Source: Tsuneonella mangrovi (GTDB lineage Bacteria > Pseudomonadota > Alphaproteobacteria > Sphingomonadales > Sphingomonadaceae). From it: a DNA stretch of 64,000 nucleotides. The notes under the pieces are model-generated. The model ran no database searches and had not been told where the DNA came from. It saw only the letters and a list, made by a program, of their open reading frames with translations. The stretch lies in assembly GCF_002269345.1 (NCBI RefSeq), contig NZ_CP022889.1:496001-560000 (forward strand), read 5' to 3'. Each line of letters opens with the position of its first letter. Positions within the stretch are counted from its first letter, which is position 1. A program made the position numbers and the translations under genes. Below, in pieces: positions 30,549 to 38,705 of the stretch.

Positions 30549-31676
30549 TTACACCCGCATCGGCATCAGCACGTAAAGTGCCGGGCTCTTCTCGTCCTGC
30601 CGAATCAGGGTCGGCGCACCAGCGTCGGCCAAGTGCATCTCTACCGTATCACTGTCGATTTGGTGGAGGATGTCCTTGAGATAATTGGCGTTGAAGCCGA
30701 TTTCGAAGCCTTCGGCGCGATAGTCTGCCGGGACTTCTTCCGCCGCAGTCCCGTTGTCCGGGCTGGTAACCGACAACGTGACCTTGTCGTTCTCTAGCCC
30801 CATCTTGACCGCGCGGGTCTTCTCGGTGGCGATCGTCGCCACACGGTCGACGCCTTCGTAAAGGCTCCTGGGATCGAGCTTGAGCAGCTTGTCGTTGCCG
30901 GTCGGGATCACGCGCGAATAGTCGGGGAAGGTGCCGTCGATCAGCTTGCTGGTAAGGACCACCCCGCCCTCGCCGCCAAGCGTGAAGCGGATCTTGCTCG
31001 CCGAAAGGTCGACCTGGACGTTGCCGTCGAGCGCTTCGTCGAGCAACTTGCGCAATTCGGCGACCGCTTTGCGCGGCACGATTACATCGGGCATTCCCTC
31101 TGCACCTTCCGGGCGCGGGATCGTGAACCGGGCGAGCCGGTGCCCGTCGGTAGCCGCCGCCTTCAGCACCGGCTGTTCTTCATCCGAAACGTGGAAGAAG
31201 ATGCCGTTGAGGTAATAGCGGGTTTCCTCGGTACTGATCGCGAAGCGCGTGCGGTCGATCAGGTCGGCGAGCGTCTTGGCGGGAATCTCGAAGCTCGTCG
31301 GCAGGTCGCCCTCGACGATCACCGGGAAATCGTCGCGCGGAAGCGTCGGCAGCTGGAACCGGCTGCGCCCGGCCTTTACGACCATTCGGTTGTCGGCGGT
31401 TTCGAGGCTGACCTGGCTGCCTTCTGGCAACTTGCGGGCGATATCGAACAGGAGGTGCGCCGAAACCGTGATCGCGCCGCCAGCGTCAACCGATGCTGCC
31501 GCGATATTTTCTACCACCTGCAGGTCGAGGTCGGTTGCCATGACCTTGAGCGAACCGCCGTCCGACGCGTCGAGCAAGACGTTCGACAAGATAGGGATCG
31601 TGTTGCGCCGCTCCACGACCGACTGGACGTGGGAAAGACACCTGAGGAGTGTCGCGCGTTCGATGGTGGCCTTCAT
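30549..31676 (-). CDS. dnaN: DNA polymerase III subunit beta (sliding clamp)
   Basis: DnaN forms the ring-shaped clamp that tethers the replicative polymerase. The 375-residue product starts MKATIERATLLRCLSHVQSV and shows the three-domain clamp pattern: RRNTIPILSNVLLDA; RTRFAISTEETRYYLNGIFF; ATDGHRLARFTIP; and the C-terminal SPALYVLMPMRV. The frame is open upstream to 31781, but ATG 31676 is the family start. It is not next to dnaA here. Confidence 0.97.
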   Translation of the reverse strand: MKATIERATLLRCLSHVQSVVERRNTIPILSNVLLDASDGGSLKVMATDLDLQVVENIAAASVDAGGAITVSAHLLFDIARKLPEGSQVSLETADNRMVVKAGRSRFQLPTLPRDDFPVIVEGDLPTSFEIPAKTLADLIDRTRFAISTEETRYYLNGIFFHVSDEEQPVLKAAATDGHRLARFTIPRPEGAEGMPDVIVPRKAVAELRKLLDEALDGNVQVDLSASKIRFTLGGEGGVVLTSKLIDGTFPDYSRVIPTGNDKLLKLDPRSLYEGVDRVATIATEKTRAVKMGLENDKVTLSVTSPDNGTAAEEVPADYRAEGFEIGFNANYLKDILHQIDSDTVEMHLADAGAPTLIRQDEKSPALYVLMPMRV

Positions 31677-31872
31677 CGGTGCTCTTTCAGCCTTCTGTGC
31701 GCGCTCGCGACCGGAATCGCCCGCCAGCGCCGGAATGTGTCCTTCGAACCTTAGCGATGGTGTGGGGCGGGACAAGGGCACGGGGCTCCGCTTGGCAACG
31801 GCAAGCTCGATTCCTTGGGGATAATTGCCGCTAAACGCCTCTCAGAAGCCGCTTAGCGCGGTTTTGTGGCCA

Positions 31873-32622
31873 TCAGAGCATTGCCATACCGCCGTTAACG
31901 TGCAGCGTCTGTCCGGTGATGTAGCCGGCTTCCTTCGAGGCCAAATAGGCGACCGCCGCACCGATATCGCTTCCCTCGCCCATCCGTGCCATTGGGATCT
32001 TCGCATTGATCGCATCCTTCTGCGCATCGGAAAGTGCATCGGTCATCGCTGTGCGAATGAAACCGGGCGCGACGCAATTGACGGTAATCCCGCGGCTGGC
32101 GAGCTCCTGCGCCAGGCTTTTGCTCATTGCGGTCAGGCCGCCTTTCGCAGCGGTATAGTTCATCTGGCCGGGATTGCCGGTCGCGCCGACAACGCTGGTG
32201 ATCGAGATCATCCGGCCGAACCGGGCTTTCATCATCGGCTTGGCCGCTGCACGCATCAGGCGAAACGACGCCTCGAGATTGACCCTGATCACCTGGTCCC
32301 ACTCGTCATCCTTCATCCGCATCGCGAGGTTGTCGCGGGTGATCCCGGCATTGTTCACGAGGATGTCGAGCTGCCCCAGCGTGTCGATTGCGGCAGGAAC
32401 GAGATGCTCGACGCTTTCGGAATTCGACAGGTCGCAGGTAATCTCGACATGATCGCCGCCGATATCCTCGTTGAGCTCTTCGCGGAAACTCCGCAGCTTG
32501 TCGGCGTTCGAGCCCGAGAGCGCAAGGCGCGCACCCTGCGAAGCGAGCGTGCGCGCGATGGAAGAACCGATGCCGCCGCTCGCCCCGGTTACGAGTGCGG
32601 TCATTCCTGTCAGATCGAACAT
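31873..32622 (-). CDS. fabG: 3-oxoacyl-[acyl-carrier-protein] reductase
   Basis: FabG (249 residues) reduces 3-oxoacyl-ACP with NADPH in fatty-acid elongation. The NADPH motif is TALVTGASGGIGSSIA; NNAGITRDNLAMRM is the FabG signature; the catalytic Ser-Tyr-Lys are in SITSVVGATGNPGQMNYTAAK; the end ITGQTLHVNGGMAML is typical. It is preceded by a methyltransferase gene and by fabD on the same strand with 4-5 base gaps. acpP, often next, is not in the window. Confidence 0.95.
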   Translation of the reverse strand: MFDLTGMTALVTGASGGIGSSIARTLASQGARLALSGSNADKLRSFREELNEDIGGDHVEITCDLSNSESVEHLVPAAIDTLGQLDILVNNAGITRDNLAMRMKDDEWDQVIRVNLEASFRLMRAAAKPMMKARFGRMISITSVVGATGNPGQMNYTAAKGGLTAMSKSLAQELASRGITVNCVAPGFIRTAMTDALSDAQKDAINAKIPMARMGEGSDIGAAVAYLASKEAGYITGQTLHVNGGMAML

Positions 32623-32627
32623 CTCAA

Positions 32628-33233
32628 TTACTCCCCGATCGGTTTGCGGGCGAGAAACTGTACCGTTTCGCTCAGCCCGTGATGATACTTGCCTTCGTTG
32701 ACCTCGCGTTCGACTTCGCGCGCGATGACGATGTCTAGAGCTGCGAAATCCTGCCGCAGCATGGCCTCGGTGAAAGTCCGCTCGCTCTGCGCGGGCGGCG
32801 GACCGCCAAAGCCCGGAAGCTCGTATTTGCGGGGCGTGTAAGCCTCAATCAGCACAGTCCCGCCCGGCTTGAGCGCGCGGACGATACGCGCGTGCACGCC
32901 GATGCGAAACGGCGGTGGCAGGTGGACGAAAATCGACACGATCGAGTCCCATCGTTCCGCGCCCATGTCGAAGTCAGCAAGATCGCCTACAACCGTCTGG
33001 ATAGTCACGCCCCGCGCTGCGGCAAGTTCCTGCGCCCTGCCGAGCCCGACCGCAGACTGGTCCATCGCCGTAACCTCGAACCCGCTTTGCGCGAGCCAGA
33101 CTCCGTTGCGCCCCTGCCCATCGGCCAAGCACAAGCATTTACCCTTGCGAAGCGAAGCGGTTTCATCCCGCAGGAAGTCGTTCGGCTGGTCACCGTAAGC
33201 CAGTTCCGCTTCGCTGAAGCGTTTGTCCCACAT
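32628..33233 (-). CDS. Class I SAM-dependent methyltransferase
   Basis: This 201-residue protein has a class I methyltransferase fold: motif I CLADGQGRNGVWLAQSG near residue 36, the acidic ribose contact TAMDQS, and motif IV DSIVSIFVHLP with RALKPGGTVLIEAY. The overall shape is TehB/thiopurine methyltransferase-like. The substrate is unknown. It lies between fabD and fabG with gaps of 4 and 5 bases, so it is co-transcribed with fatty-acid synthesis genes. Confidence 0.85.
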   Translation of the reverse strand: MWDKRFSEAELAYGDQPNDFLRDETASLRKGKCLCLADGQGRNGVWLAQSGFEVTAMDQSAVGLGRAQELAAARGVTIQTVVGDLADFDMGAERWDSIVSIFVHLPPPFRIGVHARIVRALKPGGTVLIEAYTPRKYELPGFGGPPPAQSERTFTEAMLRQDFAALDIVIAREVEREVNEGKYHHGLSETVQFLARKPIGE

Positions 33234-33237
33234 CGCG

Positions 33238-34173
33238 TCAGAGCGCCTTTGCCAGTGCTTCGAGGTCGTCCATTGAAATAACGCTGTATACGCTGGAATC
33301 CCCGTCGATCCGCCCGATCATCGGTCCGAGCACCTTGCCGCCCAGCTCGACGAATTCCGCGACCCCCGCCTCACGCATCGCCAGCACGCTTTCGCGCCAG
33401 CGCACGCGCCCGCACACCTGCTTTACCAGCAGGTCTTGCTCGATCGCAGGATCGGAAACGGCAGAAGCAGTGACATTGGCATAAAGCGGCAGCGCCAGCG
33501 CTCCCGGCGGAGTTGCCGCCAACGCCTCGGCCATCGCGTCCGCAGCCGGTTGCATCATGTCGCAGTGGAACGGCGCGGAGACGGGCAGCAAAATACCGCG
33601 CTTGATGCCGTAGTCTTTCACAAGCCCCACCGCGCGATCGATCGCTGCCTTCGCGCCGGATAAGACAACCTGCGTCGGATCGTTGTCGTTGGCGACTTGG
33701 CAAATTTCGCCTTCAGCAGCCGAATCGGCCAAGGCCTGCGCCTTTTCGAGGTCAGCCCCAAGGAGCGCGCACATCGCTCCCTCACCAACCGGCACCGCCG
33801 CCTGCATAGCCCGCCCACGCAGCTTGAGTAACCGGGCGGTATCGGCAAGACCAAATGCACCCACGGCACACAACGCGGTGTACTCGCCGAGCGAGTGTCC
33901 GGCGACGCAATCGCCCTTGTCCACCAGCGAAACGCCGAACTCCTGCTCGAGCACCCGCAGCGTGGCAATCGCGTTCGCCATGATCGCAGGCTGGGCATTC
34001 TCGGTCAGCGTGAGCTGGTCTTCCGGCCCCTCGGTCATGATCGCCGAGAGCTTCTGGCCGAGCGCATCGTCGACTTCTTCGAACACCGCGCGCGCGGCGG
34101 CGCTGGCAGCTGCCAGCTCGGTGCCCATTCCGACCTTCTGGCTCCCCTGCCCGGGGAAAACGAACGCTCTCAT
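33238..34173 (-). CDS. fabD: Malonyl-CoA:ACP transacylase
   Basis: FabD (311 residues) transfers malonyl from CoA to ACP. The start is canonical (MRAFVFPGQGSQKVGMGTEL), the nucleophile Ser is in VAGHSLGEYTALCAVGAF, an arginine follows in RLLKLRGRAMQ, and the histidine is in PVSAPFHCDMMQPA. The frame is open much further upstream to 34821, but that part overlaps ldcA antisense-free and does not match FabD; ATG 34173 is the family start. First gene of fabD-methyltransferase-fabG. Confidence 0.96.
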   Translation of the reverse strand: MRAFVFPGQGSQKVGMGTELAAASAAARAVFEEVDDALGQKLSAIMTEGPEDQLTLTENAQPAIMANAIATLRVLEQEFGVSLVDKGDCVAGHSLGEYTALCAVGAFGLADTARLLKLRGRAMQAAVPVGEGAMCALLGADLEKAQALADSAAEGEICQVANDNDPTQVVLSGAKAAIDRAVGLVKDYGIKRGILLPVSAPFHCDMMQPAADAMAEALAATPPGALALPLYANVTASAVSDPAIEQDLLVKQVCGRVRWRESVLAMREAGVAEFVELGGKVLGPMIGRIDGDSSVYSVISMDDLEALAKAL

Positions 34174-34202
34174 CGTATTCTCCTGAATCGTTGCCTGCGC
34201 GC

Positions 34203-35030
34203 CTATGCGCCAAGCGGCGGCGCGGCAAGGCCGAAGGGAACGATACGGTTGTCGGCAGTATGCCCGAACTCGGCGCGCCCGAGGTAAGGCACCCCTGCCC
34301 GCTCGCACCAGAACTGCGCGATTTCCTCCGCCGTCTGTCCGAACGGGCGGTCGTTTTCGGGCACGTCGGTGACCGAGCCGAGACGAAGCCCTGCAATGCC
34401 TTTCAGGTATGGCATCAGCGCAAAGAACAGCCGGTCGATCGCGTAAAGATACTCGTGCACTTCCTCGACCATCACGACGTGGCCGGTAAGGTCGGGCATC
34501 AGCGGCGTTCCGCTGAGCATCACCAGCGTGATCAGGTTGAAGGCAACGGTCGGCTGCTTGCCGATCGTCGGCTCGAGCCCTTCCTCGCTCCCGGCAAACC
34601 AGGCCAGCGAACGCAGCACGCACGCCCCGTTGTCGTTGCGCCCCACGTCGACCGGCATCGGTCCGCTGATCGGACGCCCGATCCTGTTGCGATAGAGTCC
34701 GGCAAGCAGGTACCCGCAGTCCGAATACCCGATGTAGGCCTTCTTCTTCGCGGAGGCGTTCATCCGCGCAATCGCATCCTCGGCGATCCGGTCGGAGCCG
34801 TAACCGCCGCGCGCGAACCACACTGCATCGACCGTCGGGTCGTTAGCGCAATCGAGCAGCGCCAATAGCCGCTCCTCGTCGATCCCGGCGAAATGGCCAG
34901 CTTCGGCAAAGCACTGTGGATGAAAATCGAGCGTCAGGTGCGGGAAACTGGACTTGGCCAGCGCAGTCACCTTTTCAGACACCTCTGGTCTGATCGGAGC
35001 GCCGGGCGCGCAAATCGCGATGCGGGTCAT
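34203..35030 (-). CDS. ldcA: LD-carboxypeptidase (S66 family)
   Basis: S66 peptidases remove the terminal D-alanine from murein tetrapeptides in the cytoplasm during wall recycling. The 275-residue protein shows VWFARGGYGSDRIAED, the nucleophile Ser in YIGYSDCGYLLAGLY, and the C-terminal EEVHEYLYAIDRLFFAL and ADNRIVPFGLAA regions that hold the catalytic Glu-His pair. It is divergent (58 bases) from the Mur-ligase gene. Confidence 0.88.
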   Translation of the reverse strand: MTRIAICAPGAPIRPEVSEKVTALAKSSFPHLTLDFHPQCFAEAGHFAGIDEERLLALLDCANDPTVDAVWFARGGYGSDRIAEDAIARMNASAKKKAYIGYSDCGYLLAGLYRNRIGRPISGPMPVDVGRNDNGACVLRSLAWFAGSEEGLEPTIGKQPTVAFNLITLVMLSGTPLMPDLTGHVVMVEEVHEYLYAIDRLFFALMPYLKGIAGLRLGSVTDVPENDRPFGQTAEEIAQFWCERAGVPYLGRAEFGHTADNRIVPFGLAAPPLGA

Positions 35031-35088
35031 GCGCGCTTCATATCAGCCGGTTCACATTTGACGAGTCCCGCACTAGCCAGAGAGCTGC

Positions 35089-36525
35089 ATGACCCAGACC
35101 GCCAACCTTGCCGACACGCCCTGGTTCTTCTGCGGAATCGGCGGATCGGGAATGCTCCCGCTGGCGCAGATCCTGCACGGCCTCGGGGCAGAAGTCGCCG
35201 GGTCGGATCGCAGCCATGATCAAGGGCGCACCCCGCAAAAGTTCGAATGGCTCGAAGAACACGGCTTCACGCTGTTTCCGCAGGATGGCAGCGGAGTCTC
35301 CGCGGGCAATCAGGTCATCGTCGCCAGCGCTGCAGTGGAAGACACGGTGCCCGAGATGGTTCGCGCTTCCGAATTGGGCTGCCGCCGGATGTCACGCGCG
35401 CAATTGCTCTCGACTCTCTTCAACGCAGCCGAAAGCAGCATTGCGGTTGCCGGGACAAGCGGCAAATCGACCACCACCGCGATGCTCGGCTGGATACTTC
35501 ACAAGGCGGGCCGCGATCCGACGATCATGAACGGCGCGGTCATGAAGAACTTCGTCACGAGCGAAACCCCATATGCCAGCGCCCGGGTCGGCGGCGGCGA
35601 TCTGTTCATTAGCGAAGTCGACGAAAGCGACGGGTCGATCGCGCTCTATCGCCCATCGGTCGGCCTGCTGCTTAACGTCAGCCTCGATCACAAGTCGATG
35701 GAGGAGCTGCGCCAGCTCTTCGGCGATTTCCTCCATGTATCCGTGGCACGCGCGGTCAACTTCGACAGCGCTGAAGTGCGCACACTCGCTACGGGCCTGG
35801 GCAACCTGACCAGTTTCGCGATCGACGCTCAGGACGCGGACCTCGTGATCGAGCCAGGCAGCATCGACGACGGCCAGGTCGCGATCGCTGCAACCATTGT
35901 CGACCGGCGCGACGAAAGCCGTCACCCGCTCAGGATCGCGATGCCCGGCCGCCACAACCTTGCCAATGGACTCGCGGCGATCGCTGCCGCCAGCGCGGCG
36001 GGGGTTGCGGTGGCGGAAGCAACCAAGGCGCTGGACAGCTTTACCGGCCTCGCCCGCCGGTTCGATATAATCGGGACCACCGACAGCGGCGTGAGCGTGA
36101 TCGACGACTTCGGGCACAATCCTGAAAAGTGCGCCGCGACCCTGCGCACCCTAAAGGCACATCCGGGCCGGGTGATCGTATTCTTCCAGCCCCACGGCTA
36201 CGGCCCCCTGCGCCAGATGGGCGACGAACTGGCCGAAACCTTCGTATCCGAACTGGGAGACGGCGACCGCGTGATGTTCTCGGACCCTGTCTATTTCGGC
36301 GGAACTGTCGATCGTAGCGAAGGGTCCGAACGGATCATCCGGTTGATCGAAGCCGGAGCGGACGCTGACGGCAAGGAAATCCAGGCCGACTATATCCCGA
36401 CCCGCAAGGCCATCGCCGACAGGATCGTGCAGCTGGCACGGCCGGGAGACCGGATCGTGGTGATGGGCGCGCGCGACGATACTCTGACGGGCTTCGCGCG
36501 CGATATCTTCCAGCGGCTTGCCTAG
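35089..36525 (+). CDS. Mur ligase family protein, probable Mpl or MurC-type
   Basis: This 478-residue Mur ligase has the UDP-MurNAc-binding N-terminus (FFCGIGGSGMLPLAQILHGL; VAGSDRS), the ATP-binding P loop VAGTSGKSTTTAMLGW, the central NVSLDHKSMEEL and C-terminal VIDDFGHNPEKCAATL. The sequence fits MurC or Mpl. Mpl ligates recycled murein tripeptide to UDP-MurNAc; MurC adds L-alanine. Because its divergent neighbour is ldcA, which makes that tripeptide, a recycling role (Mpl-like) is favoured. An essential MurC would be expected within the dcw cluster, not here. Its TAG overlaps the stop of the convergent GST gene. Confidence 0.8.
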   Translation: MTQTANLADTPWFFCGIGGSGMLPLAQILHGLGAEVAGSDRSHDQGRTPQKFEWLEEHGFTLFPQDGSGVSAGNQVIVASAAVEDTVPEMVRASELGCRRMSRAQLLSTLFNAAESSIAVAGTSGKSTTTAMLGWILHKAGRDPTIMNGAVMKNFVTSETPYASARVGGGDLFISEVDESDGSIALYRPSVGLLLNVSLDHKSMEELRQLFGDFLHVSVARAVNFDSAEVRTLATGLGNLTSFAIDAQDADLVIEPGSIDDGQVAIAATIVDRRDESRHPLRIAMPGRHNLANGLAAIAAASAAGVAVAEATKALDSFTGLARRFDIIGTTDSGVSVIDDFGHNPEKCAATLRTLKAHPGRVIVFFQPHGYGPLRQMGDELAETFVSELGDGDRVMFSDPVYFGGTVDRSEGSERIIRLIEAGADADGKEIQADYIPTRKAIADRIVQLARPGDRIVVMGARDDTLTGFARDIFQRLA

Positions 36526-37160
36526 ATGGCGGCAGGACCGGCAGATTCGCGTACTTGGGCGCGGCGATAGCCCTCGCGGTCCTTGAGCCGCTCTCGATAC
36601 GCCTTGAGCGGTTCGGGCACGCCTTCATCCAACCCGACGCGTTCGGCCAGCATCAACGCATACCCGCAGCAGATATCCGCCACCGTGAAGCGGTCGGCAC
36701 ACAGGAACTTGCGGCCTTCCAGTCGCTGCTCCAGCTTTACCAAGCGCTTCCAGAACCATTTGGCATAGGCATAGCCTGCCTCTTCGAACCCCTTGTCCTT
36801 CTCGAACAAGGCGAACCGCATGAAGACCGTTTGCGGAAACGTGATCGTCGCGTCGGCGTGATAAGTGAAGTCGCAATAGGCGGCATAGTCGGGCTGGCCA
36901 GGAGCCACCGCGAGAGGCGTGAATCCTTCCTTCGTCGCGAGGTAGTGCGCGATGGCGCAACTTTCGGTCATCCGTACGTCGCCATCGACCAGCAGCGGCA
37001 CCGTGCCGAGCGGGTTTTGCTCGAGATACTCAGGTGCCAGGTAGCGCGGCGGGAACGGGAGCAGTTCCAGCTCCAGCTCGACCCCGGCTTCTTCTGCAGC
37101 CCATGTCGCACGAAATCCGCGCGAACCTGCGCACGTATATAGGACCGGAGCCCCGGTCAT
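36522..37160 (-). CDS. Glutathione S-transferase family protein
   Basis: This 212-residue GST has a thioredoxin-like N-terminal domain (VLYTCAGSRGFRATWAAEEA; PLGTVPLLVDGDVRMTESCA with the cis-Pro and the Glu-Ser glutathione contact) and an all-helical C-terminal domain (RFTVADICCGYALMLAERVG with the N-capping motif). The N-terminal catalytic residue would be Ser13 or Cys10. Substrate is unknown. It ends convergently with the Mur-ligase gene, overlapping by four bases. Confidence 0.88.
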   Translation of the reverse strand: MTGAPVLYTCAGSRGFRATWAAEEAGVELELELLPFPPRYLAPEYLEQNPLGTVPLLVDGDVRMTESCAIAHYLATKEGFTPLAVAPGQPDYAAYCDFTYHADATITFPQTVFMRFALFEKDKGFEEAGYAYAKWFWKRLVKLEQRLEGRKFLCADRFTVADICCGYALMLAERVGLDEGVPEPLKAYRERLKDREGYRRAQVRESAGPAAI

Positions 37161-37318
37161 CGGACGGCGATCAATCTGTCAGACACAATCCCACCCCTTT
37201 GCGATAAACGAGCCGTTGGATCGCCGGATTGCCGCTTGTCGAAGTGCCGCGCAAGGCTTGCAATTGCCGTCGATCCCGCTATGTGCGCGCCTTCCCTGCC
37301 GCAAGGCGGGGATCAAGA

Positions 37319-37356
37319 AAGCCGGAGGGGCCCCGTGGATCCGCCACGGATCAGCC
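37319..37356 (+). promoter_or_regulatory. Hairpin in the rpsF leader, candidate S6:S18 element
   Basis: CCGTGG (37333-37338) pairs with CCACGG (37344-37349), leaving a five-base loop ATCCG that presents CCG. It is 37 bases before the rpsF start. Known S6:S18-binding leaders are hairpins with an exposed CCG, so this is a candidate autoregulatory site. The exact bulge arrangement was not checked. Confidence 0.35.
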
Positions 37357-37385
37357 AGCGATCGGCATTGTGAAAGGACGCGACA

Positions 37386-37748
37386 ATGGCTCTGTACGAG
37401 CACATTTTCCTCGCGCGCCAGGACCTGAGCCAGGCTCAGGTCGATGCACTGGCCGCGACCGCCACCGAGATCGTCGAGAAGCTCGACGGCAAGGTGACGA
37501 AGACCGAGACCTGGGGTCTCAAAAGCCTCGCCTACAAGATCGACCGCAATCGCAAGGCGCACTTCGTGCTGCTCAACATCGATGCCCCGGGCGCCGTGGT
37601 TGAAGAGCTCGAGCGCCAGACGCGCATCAACGAAGATGTGATCCGTTACATGACGATCCGTGTCGAAGAGCACGAGGACGGCCCGAGCGTGATGATGCGT
37701 AAGGGCGATCGTGATCGCAAACGCCGTGACCGTGAGGAGCACGATTGA
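37386..37748 (+). CDS. rpsF: 30S ribosomal protein S6
   Basis: S6 (120 residues) binds the central domain of 16S rRNA with S18. The canonical core is visible: [60 protein letters not shown], then [20 protein letters not shown]. The basic tail ends [11 protein letters not shown] instead of the acidic EE end of E. coli S6. The start follows GAAAGGACG. First gene of rpsF-rpsR-rplI. Confidence 0.97.
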   Translation: MALYEHIFLARQDLSQAQVDALAATATEIVEKLDGKVTKTETWGLKSLAYKIDRNRKAHFVLLNIDAPGAVVEELERQTRINEDVIRYMTIRVEEHEDGPSVMMRKGDRDRKRRDREEHD

Positions 37749-37972
37749 TGGCCCGCCCGTTTTTCCGCCGTCGCAAGTCCTGCCCGTTCTCGGGCAAGAG
37801 CGCGCCTAAGATCGATTACAAGGACGTGCGCCTGCTGCAGGGCTTCATGTCCGAACGCGGCAAGATCGTTCCGAGCCGCATCACCGCCGTTTCGGCCAAG
37901 AAGCAGCGCGAGCTGGCCAAGGCCATCAAGCGGGCACGCCACATCGGCCTGCTGCCCTACATCGTGAAGTAA
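37748..37972 (+). CDS. rpsR: 30S ribosomal protein S18
   Basis: S18 (74 residues) is recognised from [20 protein letters not shown], the core [20 protein letters not shown], and the end [13 protein letters not shown]. Its ATG overlaps the rpsF stop by one base (TGATG), giving translational coupling with its S6 partner. Confidence 0.97.
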   Translation: MARPFFRRRKSCPFSGKSAPKIDYKDVRLLQGFMSERGKIVPSRITAVSAKKQRELAKAIKRARHIGLLPYIVK

Positions 37973-37986
37973 GGAGGGCAGAACCG

Positions 37987-38619
37987 ATGGATATCATCCT
38001 GCTCGAACGCATCGCCAACCTCGGCGGCATGGGCGACGTCGTGACCGTCAAGGACGGTTATGCGCGCAACTTCCTGCTGCCGCAGAAAAAGGCGCTGCGC
38101 GCCAACGAAGCCAACAAGAAAGTGTTCGAGGCCAACCGCGACCGGCTCGAAAAGGAAAACGCCGAGCGCCGCACCGACGCCGAAAAGGCTGGCGCGAAGC
38201 TCGACGGTGTCGAGATCGTGCTGATCCGCGCTTCCTCGAACGCCGGCCACCTCTACGGCTCGGTCAACGTCCGCGACGTGGTGCTGGGCCTTGAGGAAAA
38301 GGGTCACGCGGTCGACAAGCGTCAGGTCGTGATGGGCCACCCGATCAAGGTGCTGGGCATCCACGACGTGACGATCGCGCTTCACCCCGAAGTGCACGTG
38401 ACCGTGAAAGCCAATGTTGCCCGTTCGGACGACGAAGCCGAACTGCAGCGCCAGGGCGTCGACGTGATCGGCCAGATGGCCGAGGAAGAGCGCGCCGAGA
38501 GCGAAGGCTTCACTGAAGCCGTCGATCCGACGCTCGAACCCGGCGAAATCCCGGCCGACCTGCTCGAGGACGCTCCGGCAACAGCCGAGGCGGAAAAGGC
38601 CGACGACGCAGACGCCTGA
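37987..38619 (+). CDS. rplI: 50S ribosomal protein L9
   Basis: L9 (210 residues) starts with the signature [21 protein letters not shown] and [20 protein letters not shown], then the long connecting helix and the C-terminal domain ([16 protein letters not shown]-like region [11 protein letters not shown]). E. coli L9 has 149 residues; here about 60 extra acidic residues follow the second domain, ending [12 protein letters not shown]. Start has AAGGAGG. A terminator follows. Confidence 0.96.
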   Translation: MDIILLERIANLGGMGDVVTVKDGYARNFLLPQKKALRANEANKKVFEANRDRLEKENAERRTDAEKAGAKLDGVEIVLIRASSNAGHLYGSVNVRDVVLGLEEKGHAVDKRQVVMGHPIKVLGIHDVTIALHPEVHVTVKANVARSDDEAELQRQGVDVIGQMAEEERAESEGFTEAVDPTLEPGEIPADLLEDAPATAEAEKADDADA

Positions 38620-38644
38620 CCCGGCATTCAAACGATTATGACGA

Positions 38645-38674
38645 GGGCGCGGTCCGCAAGGGTCGCGCCCTTTT
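38645..38674 (+). terminator. Rho-independent terminator of the rpsF-rpsR-rplI operon
   Basis: GGGCGCG (38645-38651) pairs with CGCGCCC (38664-38670), followed by TTTT, 25 bases after the rplI stop. Confidence 0.85.
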
Positions 38675-38705
38675 CGTTTGTTCGCTCGCGCGCTATCTGC
38701 TCGCG

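Noticed and set aside
33238-34821. fabD read as a 527-residue fusion
   Set aside because: The extra N-terminal part is antisense-like arginine-rich sequence in a frame shadowing ldcA; FabD starts at 34173.
35089-36525. Essential murC
   Set aside because: Not excluded by sequence, but it is outside any division-wall cluster and pairs with ldcA, so a recycling ligase is preferred.
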